This document shows, in pieces, positions 54,634 through 63,707 of a stretch of 64,000 nt of DNA. The notes beneath the pieces were generated by a model that worked only from the letters and a program-made list of their open reading frames with translations, did not search any database and was not told where the DNA came from. The DNA is from JAXLWB01 sp046328715. GTDB taxonomy: Bacteria; Chloroflexota; Anaerolineae; Caldilineales; Caldilineaceae. Both the position numbers and the translations under genes were made by a program. The stretch is from contig JAXLWB010000040.1 of assembly GCA_046328715.1 (NCBI GenBank), positions 1 through 64,000 on the forward strand, written 5' to 3'. The number at the start of each line of letters is the position of its first letter. Within the stretch, counting starts at the first letter, position 1.

Positions 54634-56769
54634 ATGCATTCACTCTTTTTTCATCTGTTTCTGAAGAAGCGTAAACAGGCAGACACTTTGCTGCTCTTTG
54701 TCCTGATCGCCGGATGGGGGTTGCGGGCGTTCACCGAGGTGGCCTTCGCCTCCACGCCGCAACTTTCCCCGAGTGTGGGCGGGATTCAGGCTTTGACACC
54801 TCAGCTTTTCTTCCCAGCAGCTTATTACAACTTTTCTGATGCACAGACAAGCAGCACTTGGCGCTCCACCTTGGCGCTACAAAACCCGAGCATAAGTCAA
54901 GGTGCACAGGTAAAGGTTGACTTTTATACGGAGAGCGGTCAGCAAATTACACCTCCCTCCTTGACACCGATTGGCGGCATTGCTCTTTCCAATCCGTTTA
55001 CGATCGCACCGCGCCAGACGTTGGTTTTTCATCTGGAGCAGCTATCGATCCAATCCAATATACGCTTTGGCGTGGTAGTTTCCAGTGACCAACCGTTGGC
55101 TGGCGTCCATTGGACGCGCAGGAGCAGCAATGGCCAGGAGAGTAACGGCACCTATGAAGGGGTTGCACCAACCAGTGCTACCACGGTTTACCTACCTTCG
55201 GTGACAAACGCGTCTAATGGTTCGAGCAGCCGTTTGTCAATTCAAAGTCTCGTAAGCAACGGGATAAACAACGTCACGATCAAACTGTACGGTCAAAATG
55301 GTAGCGAGGCAGGGCAGACACAAGCCACATTAAGTCCTTACTCAACCTGGAACCCGGTCCCAGCAATGTTCATCCCAAATGGTTTTATTGGTACGGCTGT
55401 GGTCTCCGCTTCGGGGCCGATTGCTGTGGTTGATGATGACTACAATAGCAACTCAGCTTCGCTAATTTCGTATGCTGGTTTTAGTGCTGGCGCAACCACC
55501 TTTTATGCGCCTGAACTGAAAACGGGAGCGCAACAAATCAGTGCATTGTTCATTCAAAACATCAGTGCGCAGGCTGCAACTGTTCAAGTTGCTAACTCCG
55601 ACCATGTCGGCGATACGCAGATACAGATCGCCCCCAATGGTCGCGGTGTAGTCAACTATGCAGCAGGTTCCCACAACGGAACCTTTGCGGCTACCATTAG
55701 CTCCGATCAGCCGATTGTGGCTTTAGCTGCCATGCGCTTTCAGGATGGCCGGGCATCCGTCTTTCCTGCCTTTGACAAGACCGCTACACAATATCTCTTC
55801 CCACTTTTCGTACGTGGGACGCAAACTACTGGTTTGGGACTATCCTTTAACAGCGGTTTGAGCGTCTACAATCCGAACTCCTTCCCAGTCGCTATCCAAG
55901 CCGATTTTGGCGGCAGCTATCCGCTCATTAATGACAATCTGCAACCTGGTCAAACGCAAACCTTTGCCTCGACCCTGTTGATGTTGCCGAATGGCTATAA
56001 CGGTACGGTCTTAATCAGCGGAAGTGGCCCGATCCTGGTGACAGGTTCGCTCTCGGGCGCACTTTCCTCAGGCTCCGACACGGAGGCGAGCTACCAGGCC
56101 TACGCATTGAACGCAGCGAACCCACCGACGCCTACGCCGCAGCCTGCTACGCCAACGCCCTCGTTGGCCACTGCTACCCCAACCCCGCCTCTGCCAACGT
56201 CGACCCCAACACCGATCTTACCTACCGCAACTCCAAGTGTGACGCCAACCAAGGGCAGCCCAACACCGCCACCTACGGCACCGCCCACGGCGACTCTGCC
56301 CCCCAGCGACGCTACGACTTTGGTACAGCCCGGTCAGCCCGCAACGCTGGACTTTAGCGATCCGGGTGGCGGCAAGGTGACCGTACAGCTTCCAGCCGGG
56401 GCTGTGACACAAAACACGACATTGCTCTACGATGACAAGGCTGATCTGTCACATCCTGGAGCCTTTAACTTTGCCGGGCGTACCTTTACGCTGACTGCTT
56501 ACCGCGACAATAACCCGCAATCCAACTTCACCTTCCAGCAGCCCGTCACGTTGGTGATCGAGTACACGGACGGCGATGTCGCAGGTTTGAATGAAAACGA
56601 ATTGACGCTTTTCTTCTACAACACCACAACCAACAGTTGGTCGGACCAAGGCATCGTGGTGGTGTCACGTGATCCTGCCAACAACCGCATCACCGTGCAG
56701 ATTTCACACTTGACGGAGTTTGCGATGGGTACCGCTCAGCGGATTCTGTTGCCGATTGTCAGACGCTAG
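54634..56769 (+). CDS. Secreted beta-rich surface protein with Thr/Pro linker
   Basis: ATG 54634 (AAGGAA 7 bases upstream) is chosen over 54574, which lies in the leader hairpin. A signal peptide (LLLFVLIAGWGLRAF... ending near FAS) is followed by about 460 residues of repeated beta-sandwich-like modules with patterns such as FYAPELKTGAQQISALFIQN and LISGSGPILVTGS. A Thr/Pro-rich linker (about 490-550) leads to a 140-residue domain (about 560-700) holding GLNENELTLFFYNTTTNSW and ISHLTEFAMG, which is shared with the protein at 57559. The chain ends RILLPIVRR. No catalytic motif is seen, so a structural or binding role at the cell surface is likely. Confidence 0.75.
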   Translation: MHSLFFHLFLKKRKQADTLLLFVLIAGWGLRAFTEVAFASTPQLSPSVGGIQALTPQLFFPAAYYNFSDAQTSSTWRSTLALQNPSISQGAQVKVDFYTESGQQITPPSLTPIGGIALSNPFTIAPRQTLVFHLEQLSIQSNIRFGVVVSSDQPLAGVHWTRRSSNGQESNGTYEGVAPTSATTVYLPSVTNASNGSSSRLSIQSLVSNGINNVTIKLYGQNGSEAGQTQATLSPYSTWNPVPAMFIPNGFIGTAVVSASGPIAVVDDDYNSNSASLISYAGFSAGATTFYAPELKTGAQQISALFIQNISAQAATVQVANSDHVGDTQIQIAPNGRGVVNYAAGSHNGTFAATISSDQPIVALAAMRFQDGRASVFPAFDKTATQYLFPLFVRGTQTTGLGLSFNSGLSVYNPNSFPVAIQADFGGSYPLINDNLQPGQTQTFASTLLMLPNGYNGTVLISGSGPILVTGSLSGALSSGSDTEASYQAYALNAANPPTPTPQPATPTPSLATATPTPPLPTSTPTPILPTATPSVTPTKGSPTPPPTAPPTATLPPSDATTLVQPGQPATLDFSDPGGGKVTVQLPAGAVTQNTTLLYDDKADLSHPGAFNFAGRTFTLTAYRDNNPQSNFTFQQPVTLVIEYTDGDVAGLNENELTLFFYNTTTNSWSDQGIVVVSRDPANNRITVQISHLTEFAMGTAQRILLPIVRR

Positions 56770-56800
56770 GCAACTTGGATAGAGTTTTGTAGCAAAAATG

Positions 56801-56851
56801 TGACCGGCACTTTCGGCCCGACAAGGAACGGGGCAAGAAAAGTGCCGGTCA
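56801..56851 (+). terminator. Terminator of the secreted protein gene
   Basis: TGACCGGCACTTT (56801-56813) pairs with AAAGTGCCGGTCA (56839-56851), followed by TATTGTTT. It lies 31 bases after the stop. The 790-base spacer to 57558 has no supported gene. Confidence 0.6.
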
Positions 56852-57145
56852 TATTGTTTCCAGGGCCTATGAAACCTTCGTAGCAAAGAGAAACTAGTCC
56901 CTGTTATCTACTATACATAACTGTAAGCAGAATACCATCTAACGACTTAGGAAATTGTCAACAATTGAATGAAGACGATTGGTTGAAAGTAACGTATTCT
57001 AGCAAGGTCAATTTTTGATCCTTAACTTCCCAGAGCTTCTCTAATGTCCAGTTACTAAATCTTGCGAAAACAGGTTTGCTTATGATCTCACTCGGGTATT
57101 GCCTGGGTGAATTTTGGTTTGAATCGGTACTAATAGAGATGACAC

Positions 57146-57202
57146 TTAAACATTGCACAATCTCCAAAGGCTGAGTTCTGAGGCGAATTGTGCAATGTTT
57201 AA
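57146..57202. repeat. 16-bp perfect inverted repeat
   Basis: TTAAACATTGCACAAT (57146-57161) and its exact inverse (57187-57202) flank 25 bases. It is far from either gene end (377 bases after the previous stop), so it is more likely a regulatory site or small-RNA terminator than a gene terminator. Confidence 0.4.
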
Positions 57203-57475
57203 ATAACGTGTCTATATTAACAAGTTACTTGGCAAGTTCCACGTTGCTTCTTCCACCTCTCCTCTGTCCAAGTTAACAAATGGTAAGACGAAAATTATAG
57301 CACTTCTTGACCCTATATTTTTGCGTTTTGTGTGAATTGATGTAAGCTTTTCGTTATTTTATAATTCTATATTGCCTGTAAAGTTAATCTACTAAACGTT
57401 ATTCTGTAAAAATATTATACACCTGCCGCATTAGTTACTGTGATTTCTATAAAAAATTAAGCTTTCTGTCGTGTT

Positions 57476-57503
57476 TAGGGACAAGCACTGAAACTTGTCT
57501 CTA
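57476..57503 (+). promoter_or_regulatory. Leader hairpin before the 2,013-residue protein gene
   Basis: TAGGGACAAG (57476-57485) pairs with CTTGTCTCTA (57494-57503) with one G-T pair and an 8-base loop, about 55 bases before the ATG at 57559. Confidence 0.35.
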
Positions 57504-57558
57504 GGATCCCTATTTTCTGAAATCGCTCGCCTGGAGTTCCCAAAAAAGGAAGCACAAC

Positions 57559-60500
57559 ATGAGTGTCAACCTATTCCTGTCATCGCATACCTCGCGGGTG
57601 CCTTTCACGAAGCACCTGTTGCGATTGGGCAGTACCGCATTTTTTTTGTTCTTATTTACATTGATTTGGAGTCATCCAGCTCAAGCCGCTACCTGTACCT
57701 GGACAGGAACGAGCAGCACGGACTGGAACACCGCTGGCAACTGGAGTGGTTGTGGCGGTGTAGTACCCAGCAACAGCGACAGTGTAACTATTCCCAATGT
57801 TGCCAACGATCCAATCGTGAGCACTGATGCAACGGTAGCCGCACTTGACTTGGGTTTCGGGGGCAGCCTAACGATCAACAGTGGCCAAACCCTGACTGTC
57901 GAAGGGCTTTCTACCTTTGCGGTCAGTTCAATCAGTGGCAGTGGCGTCTTCTCTACGGCAAGCCTCAATCTCAATGCCGGTTGTTGTAGTGGCGCTATCA
58001 CACTCAATGCGAACCTCACGGTTGGTCAGGCGATGACGGTTACCGATGTAGGGGCTGTCAATGGCTCTGCAATCAATATTCTTGGCAATTTCCGCTCAAA
58101 CGACAGTGACCTAACAGGCACGACAATTTTCCGCCTGGCTGGTTCGGATGACCAGACCTTGACCGGTAGCGGACGTGTACACAACCTGGATATCGCCAAG
58201 AGTGGTGGGGATGTGCTAATTCCGAGCAACTTTTCTATCAATGGTGGTACTTTCACTGGGACAGGCAGCCGTTTGAAGAGCATAGGTGGTGCAATCATCT
58301 TTGGTGTAGAGACGATTAGCTTTACCGGCAGCATTGACGATGTGGCGCTAAATGCTGGTTGCTGTTTTGGTGCTATCACGCTCAACGCAGACCTGACCGT
58401 CAACAACTCACTGCGCATCACCGATGTCCAACAGGTCAATGGCAAAGTGATTGCGATTGGCGGGAACTTAGCCTCCAATGACGCTGACTTGGCAGGCACA
58501 ACCGTCTTCCGTTTGAATGGTACTGGCGACCAAACCTTGACCGGTGTTGGACGCCTGCACAACCTCGACATCGCCAAACCAAGTGGTGATGTGTTGATTC
58601 CGAGCAACTTCAACATCAGTGGTGGCACCTTCAGTGGTACAAGCGGACACCTTGTCAGCACGGGTGGCACTATCATCTTTGGACCACAGACTATCAGCTT
58701 CACGGGTAGTATCGATGATGTGGCGATCAATGCTGGCTGTTGTACCGGTTCAGTGGTGACGCTCAATGCCGACCTGACGGTGAACAATAGCCTGATTGTG
58801 ACCGATGTGCAGCAGATCAACGGCAAAGTGATCAATATCGGTGGCAACTTCCGTTCGAGTGATGGCGACCTGGCAGGCACGACCATCTTTCGTTTGAATG
58901 GTAGTGGCGACCAGACCTTGACTGGTGTCGGACGGGTTAACAACCTCGACATCGCCAAACCGAGTGGCGATGTGCTAATCCCGAGTAACTTCAACATCTC
59001 CGGTGGTACCTTCAGTGGTACAAGTGGACACCTCGTCAGCACGGGTGGCACCATCATCTTTGGACCGCAGACGATCAGCTTCACGGGCAGCATCGATGAT
59101 GTGGCAATCAACGCTGGCTGTTGTACTGGTGCAGTGGTGACGCTTAATGCCGATCTGACTGTCAACAACAGCCTGATCATGACTGATGTGCAGCAGATCA
59201 ACGGCAAAGCGATCAACATCGGTGGCAACTTCCGTTCGAGTGATGGCGATCTGTTGGGCACAACCGTCTTCCGTTTGAATGGCACCGGCGACCAGATCTT
59301 GACCGGTATCGGACGTGTGAATAACCTCGACATCGCCAAGCCAAGCGGCGATGTGCTAATCCCGAGCAACTTCAATATCTCTGGTGGTACCTTCAGCGGT
59401 GCGAGCGGTCATTTGGTCAACACCGGTGGCACCATCATCTTTGGACCGCAGACGATCAGCTTCACGGGCAGCATCGACGACGTAGCGATCAATGCCGGCT
59501 GTTGTACGGGAGCAGTTGTCACCCTCAATGCCGATCTGACGGTGAACAATAGCCTGATCATGACCGATGTGCAGCAGATCAATGGCAAAGCGATCAACAT
59601 CGGTGGCAACTTCCGTTCGAGTGATGGCGATCTGTTGGGCACAACGATCTTCCGTTTGAATGGCACCGGCGACCAGACCTTGACTGGGGTCGGACGTGTG
59701 AATAACCTCGACATCGCCAAGCCAAGCGGCGATGTGTTGATTCCGAGCAACTTCAACATCAGCGGCGGTACCTTCAGCGGTGCGAGCGGTCATTTGGTCA
59801 ACACTGGTGGCACCATCATCTTTGGACCGCAGACGATCAGCTTTACCGGCAGCATCGACGATGTGGCGATCAACGCTGGTTGTTGTACAGGCGCAGTGGT
59901 GACACTCAATGCTGACCTGACGGTGAATAATAGCCTGATCATGACCGATGTGCAGCAGATCAACGGCAAAGCGATCAACATCGGCGGCACCTTCCGTTCG
60001 AGCGATGGCGATCTGTTGGGCACAACGATCTTCCGTTTGAATGGCACCGGCGACCAGACGTTGACGGGTATTGGACGGGTACACAACCTCGACATTGCCA
60101 AGCCGAGTGGTGATGTATTAATTCCGAGCAACTTCACCGTCTCTGGTGGTGCTTTCACTGGCGCAGGCAGCCGCTTGCGCAGCACGGGTGGCGCTATCAT
60201 TTTCGGTGCGGAGACGATCAGCTTTACCGGCAGCATCGACGATGTCAATATCCTCGCTGCTTCTAATCAGAATCTCACGCTCAACGCTGACCTGACCGTC
60301 AACAACAACCTGACCGTAACACAGGTCTTTCAGGTACTTGGTAAGACGATCTCGATCGGTGGCAACCTGGTTTCGAACGACGGTGACTTGCTGGGCACGA
60401 CCGTCTTCCGTCTGGCCGGTTCGGGTGATCAAACCTTGACAGGGGTGGGAATCATTAACAACCTGGATATTGCCAAGCCAAGTGGTGATGTGCTGATCCC

Positions 60501-63500
60501 GAGCAACTTTATTGTCTCTGGTGGCAGCTTTACTGGCACGGGCAGCCGCGTGAAGAACATGGGTGGCGCTATCGTGTTCGGTAGTGAGACAGTCAGCTTC
60601 ACGGGTAGCATCGACGATGTCAACATCCTCGCCGCTTCTAATCAGAATCTCACGCTCAACGCTGACCTGACGGTCAACAACAACCTGACCGTAACACAGG
60701 TCTTTCAGGTACTTGGTAAGGCGATCTCGATCGGTGGCAATTTAGTTTCAAACGACGGCGACTTGTTTGGAACAACGGTCTTCCGTCTGGCTGGTTCGGG
60801 TGATCAAACCTTGACAGGTACGGGGATCATTAACAACCTCGAAGTCGCCAAGACAGGAGGCCAGGTACTCTTTACGGGCAACCGCACCTTTAGCTCCGTT
60901 GTGATCAGCAGCGGCACCTTCGGACCCAATGGCTTTACTGTCACCTCGCCGGTCACGGTTAACGGCGGCACCTTGGGTGGACAGGGCAAGATCGTCGGCG
61001 CAGTAACGGTCAACAGTGGCGGTACGCTTAACGCAGGTTCATCGCCAGGACGGCTGGATCTACAGGGCAACCTGGTCATGAACAGCGGCTCGAACCTCTT
61101 TGTCGACATCAACGGCAATACCCCTGGCAGCGAGCACGACCAGGTCGTTGTAACCGGAACGGTGACGATCAACAGCGCCACCCTGACCGGCACCACGGGC
61201 ATTGCTCCCAGCCAGGCAATCACAATCCTGGCCAACGACAACACCGATGCCATTGCTGGCACCCGCTTCGTCAACGCACCCAACACCGGCAATTCGATTT
61301 CGATTGGCAATACAAACTATCAGATCGCCTACAACGGCGGCAGCGGTAACGATATTGTGCTCAATTTGCCACCCCCTTCGGGTCTGCAAGTGGTCAACTC
61401 TAGCCCAACGATGCTGGGTGGGGCAACCGAATTCACCGCTACCCTGAGCGTCGGGAGTGGGGTCAACTATACCTGGAACTTTGGCGATGGCACTTCGCCG
61501 GTAAGCGGCGCTTCTGCAGCGGTCAGCCATACCTATGCAACCATTAACACCTATACGACCATCGTCACTGCGACCAATGCCCAAGGCTCGGTCAGCGCCT
61601 CCACCGCAGTGACAGTGACACCGAATGGTCAAGTGGTCGAAACAGTGACCCCAGGGACAGCGAAGACCTTGGTCTACAATGCGCAGGATGGGGCAGTGGT
61701 GACAGTCGAAGTGCCTGGCGCTACCATTACCCAATCGCTCTACCTGGTCTACAACAGCGTGGTCACACCCACGACGGCACCGGCTTACTTGCTCTTTGGC
61801 AATCGATCCTTCCATCTGGAAGCGTGGCTGGGCAATCAACTGCTGCCTGGTATCAGCTTCAACCCGCCGCTCACCTTGACGCTCGATTACTTGGCGAGTG
61901 ATGTGAATGGCCTGAATGAGAATCAGTTGGAACTCTACTATTACGATACCACCAGCAATCAGTGGAGCAATGCGGGCATGACGGTGGTCGAGCGCGATAC
62001 AGTCAACCATCGCATCGTGGTGCTCTTGAGCCACCTCACCGAGTTTGCGCTCTTCCAGCCCAAGTCGGCACCTGTAGCGGGCCACGATATCTATACCACC
62101 ACCGAAGACACCGTGCTTCAGGTGGCTGCTCCCGGTGTGCTGACCAATGACAGCGATGCCGATAATGACCCGCTCACGCTTAGCTTGGTCAGCGATGTGG
62201 CGAGCGGCAGTTTGAGCCTGGACGCAGATGGCGGCTTTATCTATACACCAACCACTGACTTCAACGGCCAGGTCAGCTTCACCTATCTGATCGACGATGG
62301 CATCTTCACTGCAACGGCGACCAGCACCATCTCGGTGACGCCAGTTAACGATCCGCCTCAGGTCAGTGCTATTGCCGACCAGAGCATCGACGAAAGCACC
62401 CCCTTCTCACTTGCGGTCGTAGCCAATGATGTCGATCTGCCTGCTCAGAATCTGAGCTTTAGTCTGGAAGCTGGCGCACCGACTGGCACAACCGTCGATA
62501 ACAATGGTCTCTTCGCATGGACGCCAAGCGAAGCACAAGGTCCAGGCGTCTACCCGATTGGCGTGCGCGTCAGCGACGATGGCACACCCTCACTCAGTAC
62601 CACGGTCAACTTTACGCTAACCGTCAATGAGATCAATCAGCCGCCGGTGGTCAGCAATGACGCCGATCTGACCTTGATCAACACGCCGCTTTCGGTCTAT
62701 GCCCCAGGTGTGCTCGCCAACGATAGCGACCCGGACGGTACCACGCTCACGGCGCAGTTGGTGACCGCGCCCGCCCACGGTGTGGCGACGATTGCCAGCA
62801 ACGGTGGCTTTGTCTACACGCCGACCACCGACTACACCGGCATGGATAGCTTTGACTACACCGCCAGCGACGGCCAATATGCAGTCACTGGCACTGTAAC
62901 CATCAATGTCTTCCAGACCGGCTCTAATCCGGCACCGATCGTACTGCCCGAAGCAGGCTGGAATCTCTTCGGATATCCGCTGGCCAACAGCCATCTCGTG
63001 ACCGAAGTTCTGGCTTCGATCAGCGGCACCTACACGACCGTCTTTGGCTATGACGCCAGCGATCCCAACGACCCCTGGCGCATGTACGATCCGAGCATTC
63101 CGGCACCCTTCGACACCATTCTGAATCGGCTGACCAGTTTTGCGTATGGTCAGGGCTATTGGATCAACCTGGCCCAGCCAGCCACGATCACGCTGCCCAG
63201 CTCGCTAGTGGCTGCAACCAGCGCTGGCTTAGATGCGAAGGCGATGACGCCACAGCCGCCAGCTACCTTCTACGGCGAACTTAGCAGCAAGGGTAACTTT
63301 GTACCACATGCCGGGATGGCGGTAGAAGCCTGGGTCGGTGACACACTCTGTGGTCAGAGCACCACCCAGGTGACGAGCGAGGGTCGGGTGATCTATGCGC
63401 TGCATGTCCAGGCGGCTGGCAGTGGCAACTTGCAGAACTGTGGGGTCACTGGACGAAACGTGACGCTGCGTGTCGATGGTCTCCTCCTCACCACGTTGCC

Positions 63501-63600
63501 CTGGTCGAATGAGAGCCTTCAACAAGTAACAACCATGCAGCCAGAAGAACAGCCGACAGCCAATAAGCATGTCTTCTTGCCAATTGTGGCAAATCGATAA
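57559..63600 (+). CDS. Giant secreted adhesin-like protein with eight 127-residue repeats
   Basis: A signal peptide (cleavage near AQA at residue 44) is followed by eight tandem units (about 138-1120) predicted as beta-strand repeats, probably a beta-solenoid. Then come a PKD domain (about 1275-1355, YTWNFGDGTSPVSG), the 140-residue domain shared with the neighbour (about 1360-1500, GLNENQLELYYYDTT and LSHLTEFALF), and two cadherin/VCBS-like units with a third Ig-like unit between (1510-1790, APGVLTNDSDADNDPL and GGFIYTPTTDFNG). A terminal domain opens GWNLFGYPLANSH. The tail is KHVFLPIVANR. AAGGAAG lies 6 bases before the ATG. A role in adhesion, filaments or sheath is inferred from architecture. 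No enzyme motif is seen. Confidence 0.85.
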   Translation: MSVNLFLSSHTSRVPFTKHLLRLGSTAFFLFLFTLIWSHPAQAATCTWTGTSSTDWNTAGNWSGCGGVVPSNSDSVTIPNVANDPIVSTDATVAALDLGFGGSLTINSGQTLTVEGLSTFAVSSISGSGVFSTASLNLNAGCCSGAITLNANLTVGQAMTVTDVGAVNGSAINILGNFRSNDSDLTGTTIFRLAGSDDQTLTGSGRVHNLDIAKSGGDVLIPSNFSINGGTFTGTGSRLKSIGGAIIFGVETISFTGSIDDVALNAGCCFGAITLNADLTVNNSLRITDVQQVNGKVIAIGGNLASNDADLAGTTVFRLNGTGDQTLTGVGRLHNLDIAKPSGDVLIPSNFNISGGTFSGTSGHLVSTGGTIIFGPQTISFTGSIDDVAINAGCCTGSVVTLNADLTVNNSLIVTDVQQINGKVINIGGNFRSSDGDLAGTTIFRLNGSGDQTLTGVGRVNNLDIAKPSGDVLIPSNFNISGGTFSGTSGHLVSTGGTIIFGPQTISFTGSIDDVAINAGCCTGAVVTLNADLTVNNSLIMTDVQQINGKAINIGGNFRSSDGDLLGTTVFRLNGTGDQILTGIGRVNNLDIAKPSGDVLIPSNFNISGGTFSGASGHLVNTGGTIIFGPQTISFTGSIDDVAINAGCCTGAVVTLNADLTVNNSLIMTDVQQINGKAINIGGNFRSSDGDLLGTTIFRLNGTGDQTLTGVGRVNNLDIAKPSGDVLIPSNFNISGGTFSGASGHLVNTGGTIIFGPQTISFTGSIDDVAINAGCCTGAVVTLNADLTVNNSLIMTDVQQINGKAINIGGTFRSSDGDLLGTTIFRLNGTGDQTLTGIGRVHNLDIAKPSGDVLIPSNFTVSGGAFTGAGSRLRSTGGAIIFGAETISFTGSIDDVNILAASNQNLTLNADLTVNNNLTVTQVFQVLGKTISIGGNLVSNDGDLLGTTVFRLAGSGDQTLTGVGIINNLDIAKPSGDVLIPSNFIVSGGSFTGTGSRVKNMGGAIVFGSETVSFTGSIDDVNILAASNQNLTLNADLTVNNNLTVTQVFQVLGKAISIGGNLVSNDGDLFGTTVFRLAGSGDQTLTGTGIINNLEVAKTGGQVLFTGNRTFSSVVISSGTFGPNGFTVTSPVTVNGGTLGGQGKIVGAVTVNSGGTLNAGSSPGRLDLQGNLVMNSGSNLFVDINGNTPGSEHDQVVVTGTVTINSATLTGTTGIAPSQAITILANDNTDAIAGTRFVNAPNTGNSISIGNTNYQIAYNGGSGNDIVLNLPPPSGLQVVNSSPTMLGGATEFTATLSVGSGVNYTWNFGDGTSPVSGASAAVSHTYATINTYTTIVTATNAQGSVSASTAVTVTPNGQVVETVTPGTAKTLVYNAQDGAVVTVEVPGATITQSLYLVYNSVVTPTTAPAYLLFGNRSFHLEAWLGNQLLPGISFNPPLTLTLDYLASDVNGLNENQLELYYYDTTSNQWSNAGMTVVERDTVNHRIVVLLSHLTEFALFQPKSAPVAGHDIYTTTEDTVLQVAAPGVLTNDSDADNDPLTLSLVSDVASGSLSLDADGGFIYTPTTDFNGQVSFTYLIDDGIFTATATSTISVTPVNDPPQVSAIADQSIDESTPFSLAVVANDVDLPAQNLSFSLEAGAPTGTTVDNNGLFAWTPSEAQGPGVYPIGVRVSDDGTPSLSTTVNFTLTVNEINQPPVVSNDADLTLINTPLSVYAPGVLANDSDPDGTTLTAQLVTAPAHGVATIASNGGFVYTPTTDYTGMDSFDYTASDGQYAVTGTVTINVFQTGSNPAPIVLPEAGWNLFGYPLANSHLVTEVLASISGTYTTVFGYDASDPNDPWRMYDPSIPAPFDTILNRLTSFAYGQGYWINLAQPATITLPSSLVAATSAGLDAKAMTPQPPATFYGELSSKGNFVPHAGMAVEAWVGDTLCGQSTTQVTSEGRVIYALHVQAAGSGNLQNCGVTGRNVTLRVDGLLLTTLPWSNESLQQVTTMQPEEQPTANKHVFLPIVANR
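57964..60920 (+). repeat. Tandem array of eight units, 381-bp period
   Basis: The block FTGSIDDV begins at 58318, 58696, 59077, 59458, 59839, 60220 and 60595, giving spacings of 378, 381, 381, 381, 381 and 375 bases; a first unit lacks it. Units 3 to 6 are nearly identical in DNA, the last two form a second subtype. The first six units carry NAGCC, the last two AASNQ instead. Confidence 0.95.
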
Positions 63601-63612
63601 GACCAAGAGATT

Positions 63613-63677
63613 AGAGATTGGAGATTAGGAGATTGAGAGATTTGATCAAGATTCAATCTCCTAATCTCCCAATCTCT
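63613..63677. terminator. Hairpin after the giant adhesin-like gene
   Basis: Arms at 63613-63636 and 63653-63677 pair over 24 bases with one bulge. The arm is made of GAGATT quasi-repeats. It begins 13 bases after the stop. Confidence 0.5.
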
Positions 63678-63707
63678 GAATCGCCCCGATATGCCGGAGA
63701 AACTCCT

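Noticed and set aside
58026..60432. Long antisense frames of 100-450 codons opposite the repeat array
   Set aside because: They are shadows of the repeated sense sequence: the same codon bias repeated each 381 bases keeps the opposite frame open. No ribosome site or family motif is present.
57964..60920. Possible CRISPR or satellite array
   Set aside because: The 381-bp units are contiguous coding repeats in one open frame, without short identical repeats and unique spacers.
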